Origin: Schistocephalus solidus
Taxonomy: Eukaryota; Platyhelminthes; Cestoda; Diphyllobothriidea; Diphyllobothriidae
Direction of reading: 5' to 3'
NCBI GenBank assembly: GCA_017591395.1
Contig: WEDG01007088.1
Coordinates: 51,574 to 115,573, forward strand
Length of the DNA stretch: 64,000 nucleotides
The notes under the pieces: model-generated
Told to the model about the DNA's origin: nothing
Database searches by the model: none
What the model saw: only the letters and a program-made list of their open reading frames with translations
Program-made: the position numbers and the translations under genes
In this document: positions 1-10,419 of the stretch, piece by piece
How the letters are laid out: every line of letters starts with the position of its first letter
Position numbering within the stretch: the stretch's first letter is position 1

Positions 1-1640
1 GGTTAAAGTTACCTACCCAGACTACTGTATTGTTTGAATGTATGGATGTATGTATGGATGACAATAAACAACGCGCAACCCCTCAATTTCCACGGCAATA
101 ATCCAGTGGCTCCAAGGGATCCAAACTCATTGCAGCAAATCGTAGAAAAATCCAAACGAGGTAGGATATCTCGCTTCCAGTTTATGTAAAATGGCCATTC
201 CAAGGCCGATGCCCATGCCTACACGTTTGACTCCGGAGGACCCAAACAGAAACACCACCAAGGATATGACACGTGATGTCATACATCTACGTTGTCCCAG
301 ATGTGACCGAGCACATCGTTGCGAGACAAGGTGTTTGAATTGTACACCAGCCCAAAGCTACAACGCGGAGCAAGTTTATGAAGATCAGGAATTTATTAAA
401 TCCCATGGAGCAGTCTGTTGATATGTATCACACTCCATGTCTACTAAGTACTTGGACCTACACAGGTCAAGTTGAACTCATTCACGGATCGCACATGCAT
501 GAATGCAAGTAGGTTATGCGACGGAGAAACGAATTCTCGCAAGTTGCTGCCCATATCGACGAAAATTTTTCACGAGATTCAATTCGCAGGCGTCGAGATA
601 CGCTCTCATACCGGAAGCAAGAGAAGTTCAAACTTGATTCAAGTCTGGGCCCTTGAGCAGAACTTTGTCACTTGATGTATCGATCTCTCGCCTGCACAGA
701 ATAGCTTTTCGCAGTCACTTTCAGGCTTGTGCCATTGATCGCTGAGTAGAAAATAACCTCTGTAACTCTCGCTTCGTCTGTTGCTGCTACTTTCTCTGAT
801 TATTTACTCCTGCACAAGTGCGAATGCTCAAAATAATAAACAGTTTTTCCGGTGCTCGATCAGTTTTCGCCTTTACCCATACATATACCATGAATTCAAA
901 CGTTCACATTTATTCATAAATATCATACATTTTCTTATGCTTAGACAGAATTTAAATTTTTTGCAACATCAAGAACATCTGGGAAAGATCGAAGATCCGT
1001 ACGAGCTCTATTTGATACTTCGTTTAATACTTCATATTATCTGGAGCAGTTCCCATTACAACGTTCTGGGAGCATCGGTTCAATTTCATCTCTGATATGT
1101 TTTCTAACTGGGCTAGTTTCCTGTGCCCATAAGCTGTTTTAATTTTTTCTAGTTTGTTGACCTCATACACTATGTCCGATATTCAATTGTTTACCTATTG
1201 CGATTGCGCATCCTCAACAAATTACATGTTTACATCCATCGATAACTTGACTCGCCTCGCTGGCCATGCAAAGAACGTATCTAATAGGCCTACGGTGGCA
1301 GGTTCCTGATTCTTAAGTTAGAATGCCCGGTGCAACGTCAGGAACAGTTAGCCCCGTCCCGTCCTAATGCTGATTTTCTGGTTGGGTGATTTTTCCATTT
1401 CCGGTCGGCCTTTCGAATATCATTTAATGTCTACGTAAAATAAATAAGTAGTGTTTTATTTTAAATTAAACGTTGTGGTTAATGCTAAGCCTTGTCTCGA
1501 AATTACAGGACCTATTGGAAGCCGCTTACGACGTGTTGTTTCAAAACCAATTGAAAATTCAATAAAATACGATGAAGGATTTTCATTCGCTGGGGTGGAG
1601 AGTTGATTCGTCCGAACTTTTGGGATGCATGACAAAGCTG
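1..1640. other. No recognised gene
   Basis: The stretch starts with a short ATGT/ATGG-rich microsatellite near 38-60. The open frames on both strands are short and show no domain I recognise. One at 191-421 has several cysteines but no recognisable finger spacing. I see nothing to annotate. Confidence 0.5.
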
Positions 1641-1642
1641 CA

Positions 1643-1774
1643 CTGGGAAATAATTTCTGAAACTATTAAGTGCAGGACATGGGGTCAGGTGATCCGGACA
1701 TGACTTCTTAGGGTCATGTCCGGATCACCTCACTCCATGTCCTGCACTTAATAATTTCAGAAATAATTTTCCCA
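1643..1774. repeat. Foldback of the hammerhead-repeat flank
   Basis: The arms 1648-1703 and 1714-1769 are reverse complements about one centre: paired positions sum to 3417 at the inner, middle and outer segments. The loop is about 10 bases. The right arm runs on into a hammerhead repeat unit (to about 1960), and its sequence matches the segment that precedes each unit of the array at 59740-60960. The left arm is therefore a short inverted copy of that flank. This looks like a head-to-head rearrangement of the repeat. Confidence 0.85.
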
Positions 1775-1820
1775 ATTATTCTCTGGAGTCCATATACCAG
1801 AAACCGCATAGAGAACGCTG

Positions 1821-1898
1821 GGGGCCTCCTTGAGGAACCGAACACCTCGTTGCTTCGTCATGCAACAGCAGAAACATCGGCGAAACGCGTATCTCGGC
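1821..1898 (+). ncRNA. Decayed hammerhead ribozyme (single copy)
   Basis: This is a diverged copy of the ribozymes at 59789-60928. The core position matching CUGANGA reads UUGAGGA (1830-1836), so invariant C3 is lost. Stem II CCGA/UCGG is kept. The tip of the stem II loop can still pair GUUGC with GCAAC, although its sequence differs from the array copies. The GAAA core (1882-1885) and an AUC cleavage triplet (1891-1893) are present. Stem I pairing is poor. It is probably inactive. Confidence 0.7.
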
Positions 1899-2072
1899 TT
1901 TTAGCTAGTATTTATGGCGGGAGTACGGTATATGATCTTTGCCAAAGCTGCTCTAAGCTAATCACAAGACGCTAATGCAGTTGCACTACCGGGTTAGGTT
2001 TCTACATTCAATTTCGTTTGGACTGTGATTCATTTACTTCCGAGATCCGTTGTACACCTCTATCCTTGAATC

Positions 2073-3787
2073 GTGTCTACGACTACAGTCCATGACTTGC
2101 TCTTCGCGGACGACTGCGCCCTTAACACCGTGACGGAGGAGGACATGCAAAGGAGCATGGACCACTTCGCCGAAGGCTGCGCCGATTTTGATTAACAATC
2201 AGTACAGCCAAAACGGTTGTCATGCACCAGCCGCCACCCAGCGCGGAATACAATGCTCCTCGAATCAATGTCAACGGTGCTCAACTCAAAAACGTGTTAA
2301 CCTTCGCTTATCTAGGAAGCACGATGTCGCGCAACACGAGAATCGATGACGAGGTTGCCCAACGGATCTCCAAAGCTAGTCAGGCCTTCGGCCGGCTGCA
2401 GGCCTCCGTGTGGAATTGCCACGGTATTAACCTGAACACCAAACTGAAGATGTACAAGGCCGTCGTCTTGTCGACACTCCTTCACGGAGCGGAAACCTGG
2501 ACCGTCTACTCGAACCAAGCCAGGAAGCTGAATCACTTTCATCTCAGCTGCCTCCGCAGAATACTGAAGCTGAGATGGCAAGACAGGATCCCGGACACGG
2601 TAGTCCTGGAGCGGACCGGAATCCTCAGCATCCACGCCATGCTGAGGCAAGTGCAACTGCGATGGAGCGGCCACCTGGTAATAATGGACGACGAGCGACT
2701 ACCCAAACGACTTTTCTACGGTGATGTCGCTACGGGTTCTCGCCGACAGGGAGGTCAAAATCGACGCTACAAGGACACTTTTAAGAAATCGCTGAAGCAG
2801 CTGCAAATCAACCCGACGACCTGGGAGGACCTCGCCCTGGATAGACCGGGATGGAGAAGATCAGTGAAGACTGGTTCAGCAATCTACGAGGCCAACCGGG
2901 TCGCCGCTGCCAAGGCCAAAAGAGCGGCACGAAAGTCACCAGCGCCCCGGACCAACACCGCCAATGCCCAGGCCCTGCCAACATGCCAGCGCTGTCAACG
3001 CATCTTCCGAGCGCGAATCGGCCTGGTTGGACATCTTCGGACGCAATGCACCAACAATCCGACAATTCCAATTTCTACGTCAAATTCTGCCAACCCTCCT
3101 TCAGACTCCCCCACCCTCACTCCTGGCATCAATTCCATTACTCCCACCATCATAGAGACCACATCCATCTACTCATCGCCTGTTACCCCCACCATTGCAA
3201 CCACCACCACCTTCGCCTTCACTACCACCACCACCACCATCAGCGATGGGAAATCTCTCCTAAGCTGTACTCAATGCGACCGCACATTCACCTCACGCAT
3301 CGGCCTGGTCGGTCACTTGCGAATACATCGTACAGAGACCGGTGAGCCAGTGCCTGGAGCTCCATCACACAGCAGAGATCGGCGCCTCCACTGCCCTCAT
3401 TGTCCTCGCGCATTCACTCATCGCATGGGCCTATTCGGTCATATGCGCATCCATGACAGTGGCATACACCACAATGCCGACAACACCGATACACCATGCA
3501 CACCCTCCGCTCCTGCCATTATTAGCGCCCCTGCCACCCCCACTACCATAAGTGACATTCTCCCAGCCTCTACCGATTTCTCCTGCCCACACTGCGCCCG
3601 CATCTTCAACTCACGCATTGGCCTGGTCGGTCACCTGCGAATCCATCGCACGGAGGCTGGTGGACCAGTGCCTGGGGCTCCGACATACAGTCGACGCGCT
3701 CGCCTTCACTGCCCTCACTGCTCCAGCACATTCACACACCACATTGGCCTATAAGGACACATGCGCCTCCACGACAACCTGCGGTAA
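2073..3787 (+). pseudogene. LINE ORF, RT C-terminus and C2H2 fingers (A)
   Basis: The RT catalytic box region (LLFADDCAL) lies near 2098-2130. One lost base near 2190, at the position of DFGLTIS in copy C, shifts the frame. The long frame 2222-3754 then carries the RT thumb and connection segment (motifs [34 protein letters not shown]) and then a basic linker. Five C2H2 units follow, spaced like [32 protein letters not shown] and CPHCSSTF. They are separated by Ser/Thr/Pro-rich spacers. A premature stop at 3752-3754 cuts the fifth finger; the family stop is at 3785-3787. Fingers of this kind probably bind the element RNA or the target DNA (inference). With no endonuclease and most of the RT absent, this copy cannot be autonomous. 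Confidence 0.9.
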
Positions 3788-3893
3788 ACCACCGGAGGCT
3801 GAGCCACATCAGCGCCATCATCTAGACTAATACATAGACAACACCCGCACAATCATCATAATGTACCTGATAAAATCACGGTTTCCTAAGAAA

Positions 3894-5338
3894 CGTGGCT
3901 TGGAAGGCTGCCAATCTGACGCTTACACCAGACCACGCCGTCGGCTCAGTGTATGTGCTGTGTGTGTCGAGTGGCTGACCAGTGGACTGGGAGTCAGATG
4001 GCGATGGCTGCTCCATATCCCCTGAGTTTGTGAATCCTGGTGTGTGCGTTATGGAGGCCAGGTCGTGCTGTGGCGCGCGAAGACGGTTACGCCGATCCGT
4101 CAGCCAATGCGCCCACTCCCACATCAGGCAACTGACCGGCTCGGACAGTGTCTGATGGTGGGGGTTGGGAGAGAGTGAGGTCGACAGCTCAGCGCATGTT
4201 CCTCACTATAAACAATCTGACGCGCTTGAAACTATCACGGTGCGCTAAAGCCGTGGCTTGGAAGGTTGCCAACTGACGGGATAACTCGGACCACATGGTC
4301 AGCCCAATGTGTGTTTTGTGTGGAGTGGCTGACTGGCGGACTGAGAGTCAGGCTGCAATGGCTCCTTCTTAATGTGGTCTTTATGGCACTCCCACTCTGT
4401 GGGTTTCGAGCCAGGTGTGTGGTACGCTCAGGGGCGGCTCCGGCCGCGCCAGCCACCTGCGACCTCTCTCATCTCCGGTCTTCTTGCCTGTGTCATGATA
4501 CCGGGCTCAGTTGGGGGAGGAGAAGAGTGTGCGGTAACGTTAACCGTCCTGGTTGGAAGGTTGCCAACTGACAATTACACTCGGACCTCGCAGTTAGTCC
4601 AATGTGTGTTGTGTGGAGTGGCTGACTGGTGGTCTGAGAGTCAGGCTGCGATGGCTCCTTCTTAAAGTGACCTCTGGCTATCTCACACATGTGAGATGTA
4701 AGCCGTTCAACCCCCTGTTGTGTGAAATCCTGGTGCTTGTGTTTCGGGGGCCAGGTCATGTACGTAGTACACGTAGACGAGGTCACCAGCAGCTGCGCCC
4801 GCTTCCGCATCAGGCAACTGCCCGGCTCGGACAGTGGTCTGATTTTGGGGGTGGGGGAGAGAGTGAGGTCGAGAGCTCAGCGTATTTTCCTCACTATAAA
4901 AAATCTGACGCGCTTGAAACTATCACGGTGCCCTAAAAGCCGTGGCCTGGAATTTTGCCAACTGACGGGATAACTCGGACCGCTAGGTCAGCCCAATGTG
5001 TTTTTTGTGTGGAGTGGCTGACTGGCGGACTGAGAGTCAGGCTGCAATGGCTCCTTCTTAATGTGGCCTTTATGGCACTCCCACTCCGTGGGATCCGAGC
5101 CAGGTTTGGTGGCACGCCCAGGGGCGGCTCCGGCCGCGCCAGCCACCTGCGTCCTTTCCCGCCTCCGGTCTTCTTGACTCTGTCTTGACACCGGGCTCAG
5201 GTTGGGGAGGAGAGAGTGCGGTAGATGCAGTGCAAGTCTACTATCACTTTAAACTAAATCACGCGCAAGTCACCGTCCCTGCTTCACCTTCCATGGAGCA
5301 TACATTGGGCATCGTCGGACTACGACGGTCGAACTGTC
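3894..5338 (+). repeat. LINE 3' UTR built of diverged tandem units (A)
   Basis: Four related units begin near 3894, 4250, 4546 and 4939, each opening with a GTGGCTTGGAAGG-like block. A GAGTGGCTGAC block lies about 65-80 bases further in, then GAGAGTCAGGCTGC (in the first unit GGGAGTCAG). Unit lengths are about 356, 296, 393 and 400 bp. The same order recurs in copies B, C, D (inverted) and E, so the duplication predates the spread of this family. Open frames here are shadows of the repeat and do not encode a recognised protein. Confidence 0.85.
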
Positions 5339-5742
5339 GTCTCCTTGAATAACTTCAAACTTCCGATTTTAGATCTGTTAACGAATAGCCAAATCTATCC
5401 TAAGGCAGAGAATGCAGTCCATTTGGCTGATGGCGTGTTTAATTTTATTATAAGGTAAATACCTGTTCTAATAGACGTTATCCACTGTTATTTTGGTATT
5501 TTAATCGCAAGTAAAACCTCAGTCTGTTTAGGGGTAAAGAGTTCCTTAAAATGTGTTAGCAAAACCCAATTTATTTTTCTTAATTATCTGGAAAAATTAG
5601 TGCATGCAAATTTTTTTTTAGTTGTCTAGCGGATTCTAACAGAAAAATTGGGCTCTTGGCTTTTACGGTAGAATGGAAGAGAGTAAAGTACCAGTGCAAT
5701 TTAAAAAGGTCGCGAAACCATTAGGACCCTTATGATATCCCC
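5339..5742. other. AT-rich spacer, nothing recognised
   Basis: The stretch is AT-rich with short poly(T) runs. I see no coding frame and no match to other repeats in the window. Confidence 0.5.
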
Positions 5743-5848
5743 GGGAACCTTTTCAACAAGAGGCTTTTTGACTGTCTCTTGCCGCCTTTACTTGGTATAG
5801 TAAAGGCGGCAAGAGACATTCACATAGCCTCTTGTTGAAAAGGTTCCC
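5743..5848. repeat. Near-perfect foldback (106 bp)
   Basis: The outer arms 5743-5765 and 5826-5848 are 23-base exact reverse complements. The inner arms 5774-5790 and 5801-5817 are 17-base exact reverse complements with the same centre (paired positions sum to 11591). Two 8-base unpaired blocks (5766-5773 and 5818-5825) and a 10-base loop separate them. Weaker pairing extends to about 5730 and 5861. Nothing in the interior is coding. It could be a small foldback transposon, the apex of a longer rearranged repeat, or a hairpin RNA source. Confidence 0.9.
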
Positions 5849-5861
5849 AGGTATATCAGCT

Positions 5862-7042
5862 TGCCCATTGCTTTCTAAATTACCGATAATCGACTGCTAT
5901 TTAGCTGTAACTCGTGAAACTCTCAAGCCAGTGGATCTGATGGGAATTAATTTGCAAACCCAGATATCATCCTCCATAGCTTTTCCGCTACTATTTGTGT
6001 TCCGCTCGTACTCCTCGTCATAAACTGGCTATCGGTCTTCTCTCGAATTAATCTGAATAACTCCAGGATGCGTATTAACACATGCCAAGGACTTTGTATG
6101 CTCTATCGTGAAAGTGAACATCGTGGGACATTGAGGTCAGTTAACCTTGCTTCAAATCTCACATTCAGAAAGAAACCGCAACTCAAGATTGGGGCATAAG
6201 AACCCCTCTGTTGTCCACAGGACTTAATTGCCTAAGATGTGGCTTCATATTGGCAGAGTCGCTGTGACCTTGAAAATCATTCCAGCACTGGTAGTGACTT
6301 ATGAGACCTTTTATATCTTAATTAAGCTATTAAGACTAAGCACAATAAAACCTCAATTCACACTTTTCCATTCATTACTCTTGCGCTATGATCACGTGAA
6401 AAATACTTTGAAAGGATACTGACCTGCAAAGTAATTGGTTACATTTCAGTCAACTTGATTGTAAGTAGAAAACGTACTATTTATGGTAATGAACCCGATG
6501 ATTATGATACCAGTCGAAATTTTTGCCAGGGCAATAATTTTGCAATTTCATCCCCTGTTTTCCTATAATTCTTAATTAAGTAGGTGGTTAGAGAGATAAT
6601 AAAGCGTTCAAGTGCCCTTCAAGTCTGCAAGAAAATTTCGTGACCTTGAAATCAACATCCTGCACTCTGGATTATTTGTTCTTTAAGTTACACTATGAAT
6701 AAGACTCGAGACTGCGTATACTCTTTCCTTATGTCTGCCAAAATGGTTTCAGCAGAAACTCTTTGGCTCATACTTTTTCGTAGACTGCAAAATATATACA
6801 GGATCGGTTATATGACTGGCTGTCAAGATGAAAACAGAAAATGGCCTCGGTAATTTGGATCAAAAAGTAAGCTTTCATTACTGAAAATCCGATAGGATAT
6901 TCCAGCTGAAAATAAGTAGACTGGATCATTGGAACAAGGGCTTTATCTGACCATCATTTCAGGTTGATGGTGCATCTGCCCAAAGCCGCAGATGCATATA
7001 AATGTTGTTGGCGCACAAGGCGGTCGTTGATAGAGGGGTGTA
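5862..7042. other. No recognised gene
   Basis: I see only short open frames without domains. A small perfect hairpin with 9-bp arms lies at 6971-6996. The right end abuts a LINE 5' UTR. Confidence 0.5.
6971..6996. repeat. Small hairpin
   Basis: TGCATCTGC (6971-6979) and GCAGATGCA (6988-6996) are exact reverse complements around an 8-base loop. No function is apparent. Confidence 0.6.
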
Positions 7043-7690
7043 GGGGGTACTAGTTAGGGGTAGCAACACACATATAGACTTTGGTCGCTTAATTTGTCTC
7101 GTACAGGTGGTGAATGCTCCTGTGGCCACCTCTAACTGTTACCCAACTTTCACCTGTGGCTCCTCGAAGTTGGGTTCTTCCCAGCGGCAACGACCCGGGC
7201 AACAGCCATGACCGGCGGACTAAACAAGGTGAGGGTCTCCGGTGCTGTGTGTGACTCTGCAACCGTATGTCTGACTCCCGAACTTTCCAACTCACCTCTC
7301 TCAAAATGTCCTACGGTGGTGGTGACAGCAACCCCGTAGGTGGCCCAGGATAACTCGGGTCACCCTCCCATTAAAACAAAAAATGACCCATAGTGGAGTT
7401 CGGCAGCCATCTGTGATGTTCGAGAAGCCCTATATAGGGACAGCACTGCTCGCCTCCTCGCTGAGGTAGGGGCTAGAAAAGGGGCTCTAAATAAATGCTG
7501 GGTCTCACGTCTTCTGCAGCCGGCTGCGGCTCGCGTATCGCAAAAATACGCTCTCGTAAAACTCAAACAACCAACAATGCCTCCCTTCCAAATTCCCCTC
7601 GCCATCCCATGCAAGTTACCGTCCCTGTACCCCCATGGTGTAGAGCATATGGTGGACATCGTCAGACTACGACTGTCGAACCGTCGTTGT
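7043..7690 (+). mobile_element. LINE 5' UTR fused to LINE 3' end (copy F)
   Basis: 7043 to about 7608 matches the 5' UTR of LINE copy B (12180 to about 12730). The match starts at the shared GGGGTACTAGTTAGGG and ends near CCCTCGCCAT. From about 7610 the sequence matches the extreme 3' end of the family (ACCGTCCCTG and the final GACTGTCGAAC-like block) and ends near 7690. The whole ORF and nearly all of the 3' UTR are missing. It is either a simple internal deletion or a non-autonomous derivative that keeps only the two ends needed for transcription and priming. Short open frames here are not coding. Confidence 0.85.
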
Positions 7691-9344
7691 TAGAGCATGT
7701 GACGGTAGCATAACTAACGAAGTTACCTGTCTTCGACGGTAGTACTTGACAAGATACATGCTTAGCCGGTAACTTTGCATCCTATAACCTATTTAGAGAG
7801 TTTTCGTTCTGCGTATTTATTGTGATCGTCTCCGTATCCCTATATACTTGTGCTATATGCTTGCAGACCGTGGTTGATGGACCGCCGATCATCTGCAAAG
7901 GGATGAATTTTGCCTGAATACAGCAACAAGTCTCGTATATATATGATTTTCTTTACGTAACAGTCTCTGAGTCTTGTTCTTTTACTACATAGTCTTCTCC
8001 TGATTACTTCTCCGTTCTATCTTCTGGAAACTATTTCTTAAAAAAAACTACAACTGCCGTATTGGGGTCTAACGAGAGAATGGCAAAGGGGTTAGCTGGA
8101 AATCTGTCAGCTGCCACTGATGCGGTCACACAAAATTCAGTGAACCGCAACTACTGGCACGTACAAGCCAACTGCCTTGGTAATTAGAGGTAATGCCTGG
8201 CGGGGCATTACCTGAACTACGACTGATGCAGGCGTGCCTAACATGCGTGGTCTTCCTCAACTCGACCCATGAGCCAGTCGCTACGCTGGGGTTGGGGAGA
8301 CACTCCGTAGTTTCCCATGCTGCCTTGCTGACCGGCACGCACAGCACCGTCTTCGTGTTCTGTGCAACCTGGTACTCGCCACAGTGTCATCTTCTCTCAC
8401 AGTGGTGGCCCCGGCAACCCCGTCTATAGTGACCGTGGTTGCATACAGACTTCGCACGCCCAGCTTCCCGATGTCTCTAAAGCAGTGGCACCCACACGCA
8501 CAGTGGAGGAAGGGGTGGGGGAAAATCTTTTATTTGTTTTGTGACTGTCGGTCCCCTTTGAAGGTGTCTGTGAACAGCTTCAAAATTAGGTCAGTCGTCC
8601 TCGTCAGTTGATGCCGCTGCCATCACTACCACTGAATGATCTAACAAACACCGCGACTAGAATGATGGCACTGAGAGCGGTGGTGGTTGAAATGGAGTTT
8701 AGGGTAAACTGATTTATGGCAGAAACGTTTACTCCAGCGATTTTGTAGAGCTTGTCACCGCCTTAAAATTTTGATTTTCCTCTTGGTCTTAGATTGCGGT
8801 CACGTTCTCAGGGAAAGTGACAGGATGGTAATCGCGTGGTTACAGGGTCAAGACCTACCTTGCCTATAGGCAAAATACCTTTATCTGCAGTGATGGGGTC
8901 GGAGACGTGCATTAATAGCCTTCGTGTAGGGCAACAAAGTCTTTCTACCGTCACCTTGGATAACCAGTACAGGTTGCGGCCTCACCCTCTCTGCGAACAG
9001 ATCTGACGATAGCTGATTTCCATCTCATACTGTTAATCTTTTATTTACGACAGGGACTGACCAAGGCATATAAAAATATCAGTCAATGATTTAAACAGTT
9101 TTTAGGCACGTGTATAAGCTTCACTAATTTGCGGTCTTAAACGACACGAACTCCCGAAATCTGCGGTAACCTGACCCGCGTATAGTGAAAGTAGCCGCAC
9201 GGGTGCTCAGTAAACCAACGATTTTAATTATTTTAACCTACCCTGGAGACTGATCGTTTAATTATTCGACCCTGGCGTCCTTTACGTACAGCGCAAATAT
9301 AAACTGCATCAATTCACTCAGTTGAGCATTGAAATTTCGGTACT
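7691..9344. other. No recognised gene
   Basis: A 24-base hairpin lies at 8189-8212. Several overlapping short frames at 8126-8611 lie in GC-richer DNA but show no domain. Nothing else is recognised. Confidence 0.45.
8189..8212. repeat. Small hairpin
   Basis: GGTAATGCC (8189-8197) and GGCATTACC (8204-8212) pair exactly around a 6-base loop. It lies in unannotated DNA, and I infer no role. Confidence 0.6.
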
Positions 9345-9744
9345 GATGCCTTATATGGTCGGCTTAACAAAACACGGAAGAAGGAACCGCCCAACCAGCT
9401 TAAAATAGGTGGCCTTAAGGTGAATTTCAGGAAGGGTAAATACACTTGTGTTTTAACACTAACACTTATCCTAACATAAAACTAAACTGTTAAGATATTG
9501 TTAACCTTAACCCCACCCTAAACCTAAATCCTACAGTCAAAACTATAAAGACCTTTACTGCTATCCTAACCCTGACCCTAACCCCAACTCTGACCTTAAG
9601 CTCAAACTCAAACCTAACCCTAAACTTAACCCTAACCACCACCTTAATCCTTAACATAACTTCCTTCGAATTTGGTCCGAAGCCACACGCATTGTGGGTG
9701 GTTCCTATTTCCGTGTCCTATTAAGGCAGCCATACAAGGCATCC
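9345..9744. mobile_element. MITE-like TIR element, telomere-like interior (copy 1)
   Basis: The left end (from about 9345) and the reverse complement of the right end (to about 9744) share GATGCCTTRTATGG, then a motif like ACACGGAAATAGGAACC and CCCA, giving imperfect terminal inverted repeats of about 45 bp. The interior (about 9480-9655) is a run of degenerate CCCTAA-like hexamers. A relative of the same size lies inverted at 20459-20853. There is no ORF, so it would depend on a transposase encoded elsewhere. No target duplication is clear. Confidence 0.75.
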
Positions 9745-10204
9745 TTACCTAAATTTCTACTAAATATGGGAACGAAACAAACTGCGCCGTTCGCGTAGAA
9801 TAAATCGTAGAAACCAAGATTTCACATTTGCCTCGAAACTTCAGAAGTTAAGTAACTGCCCAGTTCCTGATTATTAAAGTCCTAAAAGTAAAGTTCACAT
9901 ATGTTGACAATAGTGATAGTTGTGTTGATGGGGGCACTCCCGATTACAGGAGTTCCGAGCCCTAGTGTGCAGATAGTTAGATGGAGATTTCATGTCTTTT
10001 CAGCCAGTACTTTCAGCCTCAATCTTAGTAGCCTTCTCTCAGGCAGGGCATTCATGCATTAAAGGAACGGGTCGGGTTGATTCGGTTAACTATTATTTTC
10101 CGTTATAATAAACAACGATAGGCGACACCAGCACACTCTTAACATCTATCCCAAGTGTCTACATAGCAAACACAACAATTATGAAGAACTTGCAGAAGAT
10201 GGAC
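9745..10204. other. No recognised gene
   Basis: The stretch has no domain-bearing frame and no match to the other repeats of the window. Confidence 0.45.
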
Positions 10205-10400
10205 AGGTTTGGCGTACTGCCGCAAAGTATAGAGCGGCGATCTTCGATGCCGCCCGAATAGCTGAGCGCGAGACACACAGGACGCGAATGTCCGGGGCTA
10301 ATGTGGTAAACACCCAAAGCCTGCCAACATACTCAGCTCGTTAACAGACATTCGGTGCACGGATTGGCTGCGGCAGGTAATTTCGTACCCGTACAATATA
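10205..10400 (+). pseudogene. LINE ORF relic, pre-finger region (H)
   Basis: The plus-strand translation resembles the family segment between the RT and the first zinc finger: a WR...A-YRAAIFDAARIAE stretch parallels [19 protein letters not shown] in other copies. NTQSLPTYSAR and FGARIG then parallel the first finger. Stops interrupt it and the finger cysteines are gone. It is too diverged from copies A-D to be the same subfamily. It adjoins relic G, which lies on the other strand. Confidence 0.5.
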
Positions 10401-10419
10401 AAAGCGACCAAGATAAATC

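Larger units (their letters stand above)
2073..5338 (+). mobile_element. LINE copy A, 5'-truncated
   Basis: This is an APE-type non-LTR retrotransposon copy. It begins inside the reverse transcriptase, just upstream of the segment matching LLFADDCAL, and runs through the C-terminal zinc fingers and a repeat-rich 3' UTR. It aligns over its length with copy C (22237-26002) and with the 3' half of copy B (12180-16565). The 3' end was set where copies A, B, C and E stop matching, just after a shared GGTCGAACTG-like terminus. No poly(A) tail is visible. 5' truncation is the usual outcome of target-primed reverse transcription. Confidence 0.9.

Noticed and set aside
4266..5188. Several 60-110 codon frames repeated in LINE 3' UTRs
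   Set aside because: They recur because the DNA unit is repeated, occur on both strands and differ between copies by frameshifts.
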